Notes: generated by a model from the sequence alone, not told the origin. 52,113 nt of DNA from Nitrospira sp. (GCA_005239475.1 SPAX01000021.1:8019-60131), one strand, 5' to 3'. Shown: positions 38,405 to 49,386, numbered from the stretch's first letter. A program made the numbers and translations.

Positions 38405-39523
38405 TTAGACTCCTTCCGCTCCACCAGACTGGTTGACATCATGATAGCCCTCCATGAGTGCGTAGCATTCGCGGACGATGACCTCGGCCGCATCGGTTCG
38501 CCTCATCGCTAGACTTGCTGCCCCCATCGCCCACAATCGCTCCGGATCCCTGAGAATGGTCACCACGGTGCGAACCAACATGGGTCCTGTGAGCGCAGAT
38601 TGCGGGAGTACCACGGCGGCCCCGGCTGCTTCCATTACCTTGGCATTCTTCGTTTGGTGGTCGTAAATGGCCGACGGCAACGGAATAAGAACGGCCGGCT
38701 TTCCGCACGCCGTAAGTTCCGCCACCGTCATGGCGCCGGCTCTCGCCACGACCAGATCCGCCTCCCGTAATGCCACGGGCATATCGTAGAGAAACGGCGT
38801 TACCCGCGCGGCAATGCCGGCGCGACGATAGGCCTCGGCCACCCGCGCATGATCGAACTCGCCAGTCTGATGGGTCACTGTGAGATGTGACAGTTGCGTC
38901 ATCAGTTCGGACAATCCTTCCATCACCGCTGCATTGATCGCCTTCGCCCCCTGGCTTCCGCCAAAAATCAATAGATGAAACGGTCCCGACTTTTCCCGGC
39001 TCTGTTGATTACCCTCCAGGAACGCCTTTCGAATCGGAGTCCCTACCACCCGCACCTTGGAACGATTGAACGAGTGAGCCGCCGACTCAAATGCAAGAAA
39101 GACGCGTTGCGCGAATGGTCCCACCGCCTTGTTCGCCATGCCAGGATCTGCATTCGGTTCAAGAATCACGCGCGTCACCCCGGTCAATGCTGCCGCAAGA
39201 AGCATCATAGGACTCGTATAACCGCCAACCCCGATCACCAGATCCGCCCGTCTGGTTCGTAGAATCCGCAGGCACTGCCACAAACTGACCGGCAGCGCGC
39301 ACAAGCCTGTCACCAACCCGAACAGCCCCTTCCCCATCACCGGCCTGGCACTGATCAAGGCCAGCTCGAATCCCTCGTGGGCGAGCACGTTCGATTCAAG
39401 TCCACGCGCTGTCCCCACGAAGAGCACCTTGGTCGTGGGATCGTGCCGGAGAAACTCTCGCGCCAACGCCACAGCCGGATAGAGATGGCCACCGGTTCCT
39501 CCTGCTGCAATGACGATCGTCAT
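38405..39523 (-). CDS. murG: UDP-N-acetylglucosamine--undecaprenyl-pyrophosphoryl-MurNAc-pentapeptide transferase
   Basis: MTIVIAAGGTGGHLYPAVALAREF…GVGGYTSPMMLLAA…FGGSQGAKAIN; ATGA overlap with ftsW. Confidence 0.97.
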   Translation of the reverse strand: MTIVIAAGGTGGHLYPAVALAREFLRHDPTTKVLFVGTARGLESNVLAHEGFELALISARPVMGKGLFGLVTGLCALPVSLWQCLRILRTRRADLVIGVGGYTSPMMLLAAALTGVTRVILEPNADPGMANKAVGPFAQRVFLAFESAAHSFNRSKVRVVGTPIRKAFLEGNQQSREKSGPFHLLIFGGSQGAKAINAAVMEGLSELMTQLSHLTVTHQTGEFDHARVAEAYRRAGIAARVTPFLYDMPVALREADLVVARAGAMTVAELTACGKPAVLIPLPSAIYDHQTKNAKVMEAAGAAVVLPQSALTGPMLVRTVVTILRDPERLWAMGAASLAMRRTDAAEVIVRECYALMEGYHDVNQSGGAEGV

Positions 39524-40716
39524 TCGTAATCCGACCCACCACGTCCACCACGGGACCCGCCGGCATGCCGGTCGCGAGAAATACTGAGCAAGATCCCCAC
39601 GCCGATCAGACTGACCACCAACGACGACCCTCCGTAGCTGACGAACGGTAAGGTAAGCCCTTTCGTCGGCAAGAGCCCCGTCACCACCGCCGCATTCACC
39701 AACGCCTGGCCGCCGATCAACAAGGTAATACCCATGCCCAGATAGCGGCCGAACGGCATCCGCGCACGCGCGGCGATCTGAAACCCCCGCCACACAAAAA
39801 ATGCAAACAGCAGGGTCACGGTGGCGGTCCCGATGAGCCCCAGTTCTTCGCCGACCAGCGCCAGGACAAAGTCTGTATGCGCCTCCGGAAGGAAGTAGAG
39901 CTTCTGTTTGCCCTCGCCCAATCCCACCCCGAACGGACCGCCGCTGCCAAAAGCCAAAAATGATTGCGTGATTTGGAACCCGGCATCCGACGCATCCTTC
40001 CATGGAGCAAGAAATGTCATGAGCCGTTGACGTCGATAGCTGGAACCGAGAACCAGCACCAGCACGACCGGAATCGCGCAGAGGCCTAAGGCCAATAAAT
40101 GGGAGATACGCGCCCCAGCGAGAAAACACATCCCGACCGTCACCAGTCCGAGCACCACGACCGTCCCAAGATCCGGCTCGAGCAGCACCAGGCCACCCAG
40201 TAGTCCGACCACGATCAAGGCCGGCAGAAGACCATCGCGAAACAACGTGATCTTGTCCCCCTTTTTGGTCAAATACGCCGCCATATAGATGACCGCCGCG
40301 AGTTTGACCATTTCCGCCGGCTGCACCGAGATGGGCCCCAACCGCAACCATCGCCGCGCCCCCTTGGCCGCCGTACCGAGCGACGGTACCAGTACCATGA
40401 CAAGCAGCAGCAACATGCAGACCAACATCGGAATAGAGAGCTTCTTCCAGAGCGTGTAATCGATTCGCGACGTGAGATGCATCAACAGAAAACCAAACGC
40501 GAGCCAGGCGACCTGCCGTTTCAGAAAAAACCCGGGATCCTGAAACCGGTTGCCCGCCACGATGGCGCTCGCGCTGAACACCATCACGAGTCCCACCAAC
40601 GCCAGAGTCATGGTGACCGCCAGGAGCGTGTGGTCCGCCGCCACCCGCTGCTTCCCCGATCGTTGGCTGGTCTGGGACCATGGCAGGGCCAACGTCCCCG
40701 CTGATCGATGCGCCAT
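39520..40716 (-). CDS. ftsW: Lipid II polymerase/flippase-family FtsW
   Basis: VFSASAIVAGNRFQDPGFFLKRQ…LVLLEPDLGTVVVLGLVTVGMCFLAGA…LPFVSYGGSSLVVSLIGVGILLSISR. Confidence 0.97.
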   Translation of the reverse strand: MAHRSAGTLALPWSQTSQRSGKQRVAADHTLLAVTMTLALVGLVMVFSASAIVAGNRFQDPGFFLKRQVAWLAFGFLLMHLTSRIDYTLWKKLSIPMLVCMLLLLVMVLVPSLGTAAKGARRWLRLGPISVQPAEMVKLAAVIYMAAYLTKKGDKITLFRDGLLPALIVVGLLGGLVLLEPDLGTVVVLGLVTVGMCFLAGARISHLLALGLCAIPVVLVLVLGSSYRRQRLMTFLAPWKDASDAGFQITQSFLAFGSGGPFGVGLGEGKQKLYFLPEAHTDFVLALVGEELGLIGTATVTLLFAFFVWRGFQIAARARMPFGRYLGMGITLLIGGQALVNAAVVTGLLPTKGLTLPFVSYGGSSLVVSLIGVGILLSISRDRHAGGSRGGRGGSDYE

Positions 40717-40748
40717 TGCTCAGAACCGCCCCTCCCTCGCCTTGCACG

Positions 40749-42158
40749 TCACGCCGGTAAGGCATGAACCAATGCCTTGAATTGACGACCACGGTCTTGA
40801 TAGTCCGCAAACATGTCGAAGCTGGCGCAGGCCGGGGACAACAGTACGACGTCACCCGGTGATGCCCCCTGCGCCGCAAAATTCACGGCCTCCCGCAAGG
40901 TGGCCGCCTCGGTCATCGTGGCGACACCCTCCCACGCCCGTCGCAAAAGCGGGGCCGCTTCTCCGATCAGAATCACGCACGTCACCCGCCGGCCGACCGC
41001 CTGGGCGAGTCGCGAAAAGTCGCCACCCTTGTCCCGTCCGCCAGCAATAAGCCAAATCGGTTGATCGATGCTCTCCAGCGCTTTGAGTGTGGCATCGACA
41101 TTCGTGCCCTTCGAATCATTCACAAATCGGACACCTCGACGCTCTCGGACAACTTCAAGGGCATGTTCGAGCCCGGGGAACGTCGCGAGGACGCGACGAA
41201 TCGCGTCGAGAGAACAGCCGCACAGCATGGCATAGGTCGCGGCTGCCATAACGTTCTCCACATTGTGGCTCCCGATGATACGGATCTCGCTTCGACGGCA
41301 AACCTCCTGCCGTACACCGGTGACCGTCGTCACGATCCGATCGCCTTCGAGGTAGGTTCCTCCAACCAGGTCGGCACCGATCGCCGACCTGCTCGTAAAC
41401 CCCAGTCGTTTCGCACGGACACGATGTCGCAACGCGGCCACACGGTCATCGTCAAGGTTGAACAGGGCAAAATCAGACTCAGTTTGGTTCTCGAAGATCC
41501 GCTGTTTAGCCGCGACGTATTCGTCCAGCGACTCATAACGGTCCTGGTGATCGACCGTCACGTTGAGCAGGGCAGCGATCCAGGGATGGAATCGATCGAT
41601 CGTTTCCAGTTGGAAGCTGGAAACCTCCACGACAAGATAGTCGTATGGACTCGGTTTCCCTGCCTGGCTGGCGTGAAGGTCTTCCACCGCCGCCTCACTC
41701 AAGGCGGTGCCCAAATTGCCGCCGACAAACGCCCGCTTGCCGCTCTCGGCAAAAAACTTGCCGACCAGAGTCACAGTGGTGCTCTTGCCATTGGTCCCTG
41801 TGATCGCGAGGAGCGGGCTCCGGAGGAACTGCGAGGCCAACTCCAATTCGCCGATCACCTTCACGCCGCGCCGCCGCACCGCTTCAAGCGTGGCCAGTCG
41901 ATAGGGCACTCCAGGGCTGATCACCACCAGGTCAGCCTCGTCGAGCGACGATTCGTACCGCGCCCCGACGGTTACGCCGACGTGATCGCGGTCGATGCCG
42001 CCGAGGACTGCGGTCAGTTCTTCCGATTCCTTCCGGTCGGCTACCGTGACACGTGCTCCCGCCGCCTGAAGCAGCCGGCAAGCGGCCGCACCGCTTCTGG
42101 CAAGTCCCATTACCGTGACACGTGCTCCCGCGAGTTCCACAGCCGCTTCTCCCACCAT
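40749..42158 (-). CDS. murD: UDP-N-acetylmuramoylalanine--D-glutamate ligase
   Basis: [24 protein letters not shown]…[18 protein letters not shown]…[16 protein letters not shown]…[22 protein letters not shown]. Confidence 0.97.
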   Translation of the reverse strand: MVGEAAVELAGARVTVMGLARSGAAACRLLQAAGARVTVADRKESEELTAVLGGIDRDHVGVTVGARYESSLDEADLVVISPGVPYRLATLEAVRRRGVKVIGELELASQFLRSPLLAITGTNGKSTTVTLVGKFFAESGKRAFVGGNLGTALSEAAVEDLHASQAGKPSPYDYLVVEVSSFQLETIDRFHPWIAALLNVTVDHQDRYESLDEYVAAKQRIFENQTESDFALFNLDDDRVAALRHRVRAKRLGFTSRSAIGADLVGGTYLEGDRIVTTVTGVRQEVCRRSEIRIIGSHNVENVMAAATYAMLCGCSLDAIRRVLATFPGLEHALEVVRERRGVRFVNDSKGTNVDATLKALESIDQPIWLIAGGRDKGGDFSRLAQAVGRRVTCVILIGEAAPLLRRAWEGVATMTEAATLREAVNFAAQGASPGDVVLLSPACASFDMFADYQDRGRQFKALVHALPA

Positions 42159-42162
42159 GCCG

Positions 42163-43239
42163 TCACCGGAGCTTTAAGGTACTCAGACTCAGCAAGGCCA
42201 ACAGGATGGCGATGATCCACAAACGCACTACGACCTTGGGCTCCTCCCATCCTTTCATCTCAAAGTGATGATGGATAGGTGCCATGAGAAAAATGCGCTT
42301 TCCACGCGACTTGAACGAAATGACCTGAAAAATGACCGAGACCGCTTCAATCACAAACACTCCGCCAACCATGAGAAGCAGCAGCTCGTGCTTGCTGATC
42401 ACCGCGACCGTACCCAGCGCCGCTCCCAGGGGAAGCGAGCCCACATCCCCCATGAACACAGAAGCCGGATAGGTGTTGAACCACAGAAACCCCAGGCTCG
42501 CCCCCAGGATGGCGGCGGTGAATACCGCGAGTTCACCCGCGCCTTCGATGTGCTGGATGAGAAGATAGTCCGACATGAGTCGATGGCCTGCGACATAGGC
42601 CACGATCGTATAGGCCAATGCCGCGATCATGACCGGTCCGATCGCTAACCCATCGAGACCATCGGTCAGATTGACGGCATTGGAACTCCCGACAATAACC
42701 AGTACGGTAAAGACGACATACCACCAGCCGAGATCTGGAACGAAATTCTTGAAAAACGGGATGCTGAGCTTGGTCGTATAGTCGGGCAGGAAATAGAGAA
42801 CCAGCGCAATTGCCAAGGCCAGCGCCACTTGCGCCGTGAATTTCTGCCCCACCGACAACCCCTTCGATTGGGCCTTGATGAACTTGAGATAGTCGTCGGC
42901 AAATCCAATCGCCCCAAACCCCAGCATGGCGACGAGGACAAGCCAGACGTAGGGCTTCGCGATGTCGGCCCAGAGGAGCGTCGAGAGGACCACGGCGAAG
43001 AGGATGAGAATCCCGCCCATGGTGGGCGTGCCGCTCTTCGCCAGGTGGTGTTTAGGCCCGTCGCCACGAATCTGCTGACCCAGTTTCATGTCTTGCAACT
43101 TCCTGATCACCCACGGCGCCAACACAAAGGCGATCAAGAACGCCGTCACGGCCCCATAGATGATCCGGAAGCTCAAATACCGAAAGACGTTCAGAAACGA
43201 ATATTCCGTATGAAACGGATACAGCCAGTTGTAGAGCAT
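42163..43239 (-). CDS. mraY: Phospho-N-acetylmuramoyl-pentapeptide-transferase
   Basis: [16 protein letters not shown]…[16 protein letters not shown]…[15 protein letters not shown]…[15 protein letters not shown]. Confidence 0.98.
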   Translation of the reverse strand: MLYNWLYPFHTEYSFLNVFRYLSFRIIYGAVTAFLIAFVLAPWVIRKLQDMKLGQQIRGDGPKHHLAKSGTPTMGGILILFAVVLSTLLWADIAKPYVWLVLVAMLGFGAIGFADDYLKFIKAQSKGLSVGQKFTAQVALALAIALVLYFLPDYTTKLSIPFFKNFVPDLGWWYVVFTVLVIVGSSNAVNLTDGLDGLAIGPVMIAALAYTIVAYVAGHRLMSDYLLIQHIEGAGELAVFTAAILGASLGFLWFNTYPASVFMGDVGSLPLGAALGTVAVISKHELLLLMVGGVFVIEAVSVIFQVISFKSRGKRIFLMAPIHHHFEMKGWEEPKVVVRLWIIAILLALLSLSTLKLR

Positions 43240-43306
43240 GCCGTCTTTACCTTAATAATGAGCCTGCCCGTCCGACCGACTCTTGTGTCGGATTGACGCC
43301 GACTCC

Positions 43307-44761
43307 TTACGATGCCTGCTTGATGACAGCCCTCATCCCCGTCAGAACCTGCACAACCTGTTCCATTTTCATGCCGCGAGAGGCTTTCACCAACACCACG
43401 TCACCCTGCCGCACGACCCTCTTGAGGTAATCAGCCGCGGCAGCCGCATCGACCACTTCGTCGATCTGCGGACCTGCCATCCCGCCCCTCCGAGCTCCTT
43501 CCGCAATGTCCCGACCCAATGTCCCGCAGACGATCAGCCGCGACAGCCCCTGTGTGGCAAGAAACTGTCCAACGTCCCGGTGCATCTGAGCAGTCTCAGG
43601 GCCGAGCTCTAACATGTCTCCCAATACGGCAATCCGCTCGCGTGCAGGACTCCACTGTGCCAGCAATTGGAGCGCCGCTTTCATCGAAGCGGGGTTGGCG
43701 TTGTAGCAATCGTTAATGATGTGGACGCCATGATGGGTCACTACCTGCGATCGCATCGCGGCAGGACGGAATCGGCCCAGCCCTTGGGCAATCATCGAAC
43801 CGGACAGGTTCAGCGCAGCACCCACAGCCGCGGCGGCGAGCGCATTGGTGACGTTGTGGGTACCATGCACCTTGATTCGAACAAGCGTGGGGCGGCTCTT
43901 TCCAGGGAGATGCAAACGAAAGGTCGTTCCTTGGCGAACATCGGACGTGACCCCGCTCGCGCGGACATCGGCCATCTCCGAAAATCCGAACGACATGACA
44001 CGGCATTGCGCACGCGCGGCGAGATAGTCAAAGTAGGGATCGTCGGCGTTCAAAATTGCCACGCCATCGGCCGAAAGCATGTCCAACAATTCGGCCTTGG
44101 CCTGCGCCGACCCCTCCATACTTCCGAAGAACTCGAGATGATCGGGGCCGATATTGGTGATCAACCCGATCGTGGGCCTAACAATCTCGCAGAGCCTGGT
44201 CGTCTGCCCTTGCTGATCCACCCCCATCTCAATGACGGCCGCTTGATGGCGGGCCGTGAGCCGAAGCAGGGTATAGGGTACGCCGATCCGATTGTTGAAA
44301 TTCCCCTCCGTCTTCAACACCGGCCACCGCTGGGCCAACACCGATGCCACCATATCTTTCGTCGTCGTCTTGCCGTTGCTCCCGGTCACCGCGACGACGG
44401 GAATATGGAACCGGCTACGATGGTGGGTCGCCAATTGCTGGTAGGCAAACAGGGGATCGCGCACCCCGAAGAGAAAGGGCGCAGATCGGCCGTCGATCCG
44501 GCATACCGCGGCAGCGCTTGAGGGAAGACGGTATTCATCGTGAACGATGGCTCCGGCCGCACCTTGCGCGAGGACGGCTGGCACAAACTCATGGCCATCG
44601 AATCGATCGCCTCTGAGCGCCACAAACAGATCACCACGGCGAACAGATCGAGAATCCGTGCTGATCTGTCTGATCCGGCGCTTCCCCGAAATCGAATCTT
44701 GCCCCGCGAGAACCTTCACGCTGATGACTTCTCGTAATTCCTCGACCGTAAAGAGTCCCAT
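43307..44761 (-). CDS. murF: UDP-N-acetylmuramoyl-tripeptide--D-alanyl-D-alanine ligase
   Basis: VVAVTGSNGKTTTKDMVASVL…GTHNVTNALAAAAVG…IINDCYNANPASMKAALQLL; ORF opens at 44812. Confidence 0.97.
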   Translation of the reverse strand: MGLFTVEELREVISVKVLAGQDSISGKRRIRQISTDSRSVRRGDLFVALRGDRFDGHEFVPAVLAQGAAGAIVHDEYRLPSSAAAVCRIDGRSAPFLFGVRDPLFAYQQLATHHRSRFHIPVVAVTGSNGKTTTKDMVASVLAQRWPVLKTEGNFNNRIGVPYTLLRLTARHQAAVIEMGVDQQGQTTRLCEIVRPTIGLITNIGPDHLEFFGSMEGSAQAKAELLDMLSADGVAILNADDPYFDYLAARAQCRVMSFGFSEMADVRASGVTSDVRQGTTFRLHLPGKSRPTLVRIKVHGTHNVTNALAAAAVGAALNLSGSMIAQGLGRFRPAAMRSQVVTHHGVHIINDCYNANPASMKAALQLLAQWSPARERIAVLGDMLELGPETAQMHRDVGQFLATQGLSRLIVCGTLGRDIAEGARRGGMAGPQIDEVVDAAAAADYLKRVVRQGDVVLVKASRGMKMEQVVQVLTGMRAVIKQAS

Positions 44762-44802
44762 CGAATCCTCGTCCTGCGCGATCTCGGCCGTGGCATGGAC
44801 TT

Positions 44803-46320
44803 TCACGCGCAATCCTGCAATTGCTGAATCGCCTCGCGAGCCACCTCACGATCGTCAAAATGAAACTTCTTGTTGCCGATGATTTGATAGTCTTCATGTC
44901 CCTTGCCGGCAATGAGCACCATGTCGCCGCGGCGGGCCTCGCGGATGGCGGCGCCGATCGCCTCACGGCGGTCCGGCACCAAGTGATACTGCACATGACT
45001 GCGGCGCTCTAGCGCATCGCGTACGCCGACCTCTACTTCACGGAGGATTGCCAGCGGGTCTTCGGTTCGAGGGTTATCGGACGTCAAGACCACCACGTCA
45101 CTGTATTCCACGGCGGCGCGACCCATCTTCGGCCGCTTCCCTCGGTCCCGATCACCGCCGCAACCGAATACCGTAATGATCCGATCGGTCTTTAATGCCT
45201 GGGCGGCCGTGAGCAGCCGGACAAGTGCATCTTCGGTATGAGCATAATCGACGACAACGGTAAAATCTTGTCCGGAAGAGACCCGCTCGAAGCGACCTGG
45301 GACATTGCTGATATGGGCGGTCGCTTCGCAGATCTGATCGGACGTCGCCCCGTCGTGCAGCGCCACCCCGATCGCCCCCAGCAAGTTGTAGACGTTGTGC
45401 TCCCCGACCAAGCGGCTCTCGACAGTAAACGTGCCTGCGGGAGTCGCCGCAGTAAAGATCGTCCCGGTAAGCGAGAGGCGCACTCGTTCCGCTTTGAGAT
45501 CGGCCTGGTTGTGAATGGCATAACCCCAGACAGGCGCAGGACAGGCTGCCCGGATCGCGTCCCCGCGAGGATCGTCCACATTGACGATGGCGCGCTTCCC
45601 GGCCTTCTGCCCCTCGGCCAATCCAGTAAACAGTCGCAACTTCGCCTCAAAGTATTCATCCATCGTGTGATGAAAATCGAGATGATCCTGCGTGAGGTTC
45701 GTGAAGACCGTCACGTCATACTCGCAGCCCGAGGTCCGGTCTAACGCGAGGGCATGGGACGATACTTCCATCACTGCAGCAGTAAGTCCGCACTCGACCA
45801 TCTTCGCCAAGAGTTCTTGAAGCTCCAGTGCACCGGGCGTCGTGTGAGAGGCCGGAAGTGTCTCCTGCCCGATCTGGTACCCCACCGTGCCGATCAAGCC
45901 CACCCGTCGGCCGATCCCTTCCAGTAACGCTTTGCAGAGATACGTGGTCGTCGTCTTTCCATTCGTACCCGTCACGCCAATCATCTTGAGACGGGCGGAT
46001 GGGTCCCCATAAAACCGGCTGCCGAGAAGACCTAGCGCCTTGCGCGAATCAGCCACCAATACGAACGGTAAGGGCCCTGACACCACCGACGCCTGCGCGA
46101 CCACCGCAACCGCTCCAGCCTTGATGGCCTGTTCGACAAATCCGTGTCCATCAACGCGTTCACCCTTGACGGCTACAAAAAGGCTCCCGCCCGTCACGGC
46201 CCGCGAATCATCCGTGATCGCATGCACCGGACGACTCACATCGCCTCGCTGCTCCAGAATCTCGACCCGCCCACGGAGCGCCGCGAGCAACTGCGTGACG
46301 GTGATGGGATCGCGCGCCAT
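44803..46320 (-). CDS. murE: UDP-N-acetylmuramoyl-L-alanyl-D-glutamate--2,6-diaminopimelate ligase
   Basis: IGVTGTNGKTTTTYLCKALLE…MEVSSHALALDRTSG…TSDNPRTEDPLAILREVEVG (DNPR motif). Confidence 0.97.
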   Translation of the reverse strand: MARDPITVTQLLAALRGRVEILEQRGDVSRPVHAITDDSRAVTGGSLFVAVKGERVDGHGFVEQAIKAGAVAVVAQASVVSGPLPFVLVADSRKALGLLGSRFYGDPSARLKMIGVTGTNGKTTTTYLCKALLEGIGRRVGLIGTVGYQIGQETLPASHTTPGALELQELLAKMVECGLTAAVMEVSSHALALDRTSGCEYDVTVFTNLTQDHLDFHHTMDEYFEAKLRLFTGLAEGQKAGKRAIVNVDDPRGDAIRAACPAPVWGYAIHNQADLKAERVRLSLTGTIFTAATPAGTFTVESRLVGEHNVYNLLGAIGVALHDGATSDQICEATAHISNVPGRFERVSSGQDFTVVVDYAHTEDALVRLLTAAQALKTDRIITVFGCGGDRDRGKRPKMGRAAVEYSDVVVLTSDNPRTEDPLAILREVEVGVRDALERRSHVQYHLVPDRREAIGAAIREARRGDMVLIAGKGHEDYQIIGNKKFHFDDREVAREAIQQLQDCA

Positions 46321-46326
46321 GGCCTC

Positions 46327-48045
46327 TTAGTAGTCCTTCATCGCCAGTGCGACTTTCACAGTGTCCTCCCTGGACACACCAAGATAGTTGAGCACCTGCT
46401 CCCCGACACGCCCAAAGACGGGTGCCGCCACAGCCCCGCCCCAGGCTTCGCCTTGCGGTTCATCGAGAACCACGATCATCGCCAGCCGAGGAGATTCTGC
46501 CGGCACATACCCGACAAATGACCCGACAAACTGCGTCGAGGAATAGGCGCCGGTTCGCGGATCGATTTTTTGCGCGGTCCCGGTTTTGCCCGCCACACGA
46601 AATCCAGGAATAGCCGCCTTCGCCCCTGTCCCTCTTGTCACGACACCTTCCAGCACCGTCATCATCGTCCGAGCCGTGTCCGGTGACACGACTCGCCGCT
46701 TTACTTGTGGTAGTACTTCCTTGAGTAAGCGACCTTTCTGATCGCGAACTTCGGACACCACATAGGGCTTCATCATCACGCCCCCATTGGCGAGAGTTGC
46801 CACCGCCGACACCATCTGGAGGGGCGTCACCCCGACCTCCTGTCCCATCGAAATTGACGCCAGCGATCGACCGCCCCAGTCTTTGGGATCCTTCAAGAGC
46901 CCGCTCACTTCACCCGGCAGGTCAATCTCCGTACGTTGGCCGAATCCAAATGCTTGAAGGTAGCGATAGAGCCGCTGCTCTCCGAGAGCCATTCCGGTTT
47001 TGGCTGCGCCGATGTTGCTGGATTTCTGAATCACCTCGGAGAACGTCATCCACCCCAGCTTGTCATGGTCATGAATCGTCGTGTTCGCGACCACCATGCG
47101 GCCGTTTTCACCGAAGATCATGGAACCGGGCGTCATCACTTTTTCTTCAAGCGCTGCTGCCGCTACCACCACTTTCATGGTCGACCCGGGCTCGTACGTA
47201 TCTGTCAGAGCACGATTACGCCACCGATCGGGCGTCAACGCGGCGACGACATTCGGATCAAATCGTGGACTGACGGCCATCGCGAGAATCGCACCAGATT
47301 GTGGCTCCATGACGATGATCGTCCCAGACTTGGCATGGGTATGAGTGACGGCCTCGTCGAGTTCTTTTTCTGCAATGTACTGGATGACCTCGTCGACGGT
47401 CAGCGTGAGGGCATGCCCCGGCGTAGGCACTTGCTCTGCCAAACCCTTGGGAAAAACCGTGCTGCCTAACGCATCGCGCTGCAACACGGTGACGCGTTTT
47501 TCTCCATGCAGATGCGAATCGTATCGCCGCTCGAGCCCCTCAAGCCCTTGCCCGTCCATCCCGGAAAATCCAAGGACATGGGCCAGCAACGGGCCCTTGG
47601 GATAAAACCTCCGTCCCTCCATCACCACACCGATGCCATCCAACGACAACTGCTCCAGCCGACGGCCTTGCTCGGGCTCAACCTTTCGTGCCAGCCACAC
47701 GAAGCTCTTATCTTGCCGGAGCTTTCTCTCAAGCTCACCGCTTCGAATATGGAGCACCTGAGAAAGATGGCGGGCGACGGTCGACGGGCTCTCCAGCAAC
47801 GTCGGTACGCCGAACACAGATGGAACCTCCACATTCATCGCGAGCACTTTGCCGTGCCGATCCGACACCATGCCCCTGGCCCCCTCGAAGGACACGGTCT
47901 TTTGATGTTGCCGATCTGCCTTGGCCGTGAGTTCTGCTGCTTGAAGCACTTGGAGCGTGACCAGCCGAAATAGAATGATGCTGAACCCGCAGAGCAGCAG
48001 GAGCAACATCACATAGCGACGCCCGCGAGAAGGGACAGCAGTCAC
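46327..48045 (-). CDS. ftsI: Peptidoglycan D,D-transpeptidase FtsI (PBP3)
   Basis: YEPGSTMKVVVAAAAL…KSSNIGAAKTGMALG…VAGKTGTAQKIDP; GTGA overlap with ftsL stop (ORF track over-extends to 48423). Confidence 0.96.
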   Translation of the reverse strand: MTAVPSRGRRYVMLLLLLCGFSIILFRLVTLQVLQAAELTAKADRQHQKTVSFEGARGMVSDRHGKVLAMNVEVPSVFGVPTLLESPSTVARHLSQVLHIRSGELERKLRQDKSFVWLARKVEPEQGRRLEQLSLDGIGVVMEGRRFYPKGPLLAHVLGFSGMDGQGLEGLERRYDSHLHGEKRVTVLQRDALGSTVFPKGLAEQVPTPGHALTLTVDEVIQYIAEKELDEAVTHTHAKSGTIIVMEPQSGAILAMAVSPRFDPNVVAALTPDRWRNRALTDTYEPGSTMKVVVAAAALEEKVMTPGSMIFGENGRMVVANTTIHDHDKLGWMTFSEVIQKSSNIGAAKTGMALGEQRLYRYLQAFGFGQRTEIDLPGEVSGLLKDPKDWGGRSLASISMGQEVGVTPLQMVSAVATLANGGVMMKPYVVSEVRDQKGRLLKEVLPQVKRRVVSPDTARTMMTVLEGVVTRGTGAKAAIPGFRVAGKTGTAQKIDPRTGAYSSTQFVGSFVGYVPAESPRLAMIVVLDEPQGEAWGGAVAAPVFGRVGEQVLNYLGVSREDTVKVALAMKDY

Positions 48046-48377
48046 TCGTTCCCCCTCCCGGTTGAGACATGTCTCGCCAGACGGATTTGCTCCACGGGTG
48101 GGAGGGACAGGCTCGGAGCCTCTCCCTGCTGATGCACCACCAGCACTTGCCCCTGCTGCGGCGGAACCAGCCCCAACTTTTCCGTCGCCACCTTCGCGAT
48201 CCGCTCCGGAGCCGTCAGCGCAGAAAACTTCACTTGCAATTGATCCCGCTCTCGCTCCAGCAAGACTTTCTGGACCTTCAATCGTTCGATCTGATAGCCC
48301 ACTCGAACGACATCGACACGTTCCCACACAAACACAAAGACCAGCAGCACACCGGCCACAATCGTCAGTGCCTTCAT
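48042..48377 (-). CDS. ftsL: Cell division protein FtsL
   Basis: Short N-terminal TM protein with coiled coil between rsmH and ftsI; VATEKLGLVPPQQGQVLVV. Confidence 0.88.
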   Translation of the reverse strand: MKALTIVAGVLLVFVFVWERVDVVRVGYQIERLKVQKVLLERERDQLQVKFSALTAPERIAKVATEKLGLVPPQQGQVLVVHQQGEAPSLSLPPVEQIRLARHVSTGRGNE

Positions 48378-49291
48378 GAATGACCCTCCTTGGATACCCG
48401 TTGGGCAGCCCGTAACTTGGCACTGCGGGATCGGGGATTCCCGTCCGATTCTTCCCTGGTGGGAACCTGCGGCTTCTTGGTGAGCACCAGCAATGCAGGA
48501 TTGTCCTTTCCGGAGAGCGCCCGAAACGTATGCTTCACAATTCGATCTTCGAGTGAATGAAATGAAATCGCACAGAGGCGGCCGCCGGGAGACAAGACAT
48601 CTACCGCATCGCGCAACGCCGGTTCGAGACAGTCCAGCTCCTGATTCACTGCAATGCGAACAGCTTGGAACGTGCGAGTGGCACAGTGGAGACGACCATG
48701 CCGATAATTCGTCGGAACCGCTCCTTCAATCACGGAGACCAATTCTTTCGTCGTTGCCAAGGGATGGCGTTCACGCGCACGAACAATGGCACGCGCTATT
48801 CGTCGAGAAAACCGTTCTTCGCCGAATTGAAAAATCGCGTCGGCCAGCTGCGCTTCCGGCCATCGATTGATCAAGTCAGCTGCGGTCCCGCTCATCGATT
48901 GATCCATGCGCATGTCCAACGGACCGTCTCCTTGAAAGCTAAAGCCACGAGCAGGTTCTTCCAACTGCGGGGACGAGACTCCAAGGTCAAACAGGATTCC
49001 ATCGACCTGGCCAATGCCACTGACAGCAAGATGCTGTTTCAGATCCATAAAGTGACCATGGATAAGGATTACGCGGTCGCCGAATCGTGCGAGCCTTTCT
49101 CGGCTAGCTGCAATGGCCGCCGCATCGCGATCAAGCCCGATAAGCCTGCTGGCAGGACCGCTCGCCTCAAGAAGTTTTTCAGCATGCCCACCATACCCCA
49201 CCGTACAGTCAAGATAGGTTCGGCCATCATCTTGAACAAGCCAAAACAGTGCTTCTTCTGACATGACCGGGAAATGCCTGGAGACCCCCAT
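48374..49291 (-). CDS. rsmH: 16S rRNA (cytosine(1402)-N(4))-methyltransferase
   Basis: HFPVMSEEALFWL…YLDCTVGYGGHAEKLLE…ILFDLGVSSPQLEEPARGFSFQGDGPLDMRMD…SFHSLEDRIVKH. Confidence 0.98.
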   Translation of the reverse strand: MGVSRHFPVMSEEALFWLVQDDGRTYLDCTVGYGGHAEKLLEASGPASRLIGLDRDAAAIAASRERLARFGDRVILIHGHFMDLKQHLAVSGIGQVDGILFDLGVSSPQLEEPARGFSFQGDGPLDMRMDQSMSGTAADLINRWPEAQLADAIFQFGEERFSRRIARAIVRARERHPLATTKELVSVIEGAVPTNYRHGRLHCATRTFQAVRIAVNQELDCLEPALRDAVDVLSPGGRLCAISFHSLEDRIVKHTFRALSGKDNPALLVLTKKPQVPTREESDGNPRSRSAKLRAAQRVSKEGHS

Positions 49292-49302
49292 AATCTATTA
49301 GT

Positions 49303-49327
49303 TGCCAAATTCACCCACTTCTTCCCA
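49303..49327 (-). promoter_or_regulatory. Candidate MraZ operator
   Basis: Minus strand reads TGGGA-AGAAG-TGGGT-GAATT-TGGCA: three TGGNN units separated by 5 nt, directly upstream of rsmH. Confidence 0.75.
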
Positions 49328-49338
49328 CTAACGCGCGC

Positions 49339-49366
49339 AGTATACACTCACTCAAAGACTTGTCAA
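49339..49366 (-). promoter_or_regulatory. Candidate sigma-70 promoter for the rsmH-led cluster
   Basis: Minus strand TTGACA (49361-49366) – 16 nt – TATACT (49339-49344). Confidence 0.75.
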
Positions 49367-49386
49367 TAGAAAATTCATGGACTTAT

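Noticed and set aside
38405-40879. Single 824-aa minus-strand ORF
   Set aside because: Only the last 373 codons are MurG; the upstream part is an out-of-frame read-through of ftsW. Trimmed to ATG at 39523.
41061-42215. 384-aa plus-strand ORF opposite murD
   Set aside because: Shadow ORF over murD.
46327-48423. 698-aa FtsI ORF as listed
   Set aside because: N-terminal extension overlaps ftsL out of frame; the GTG at 48043-48045 overlapping the ftsL stop is a better start.
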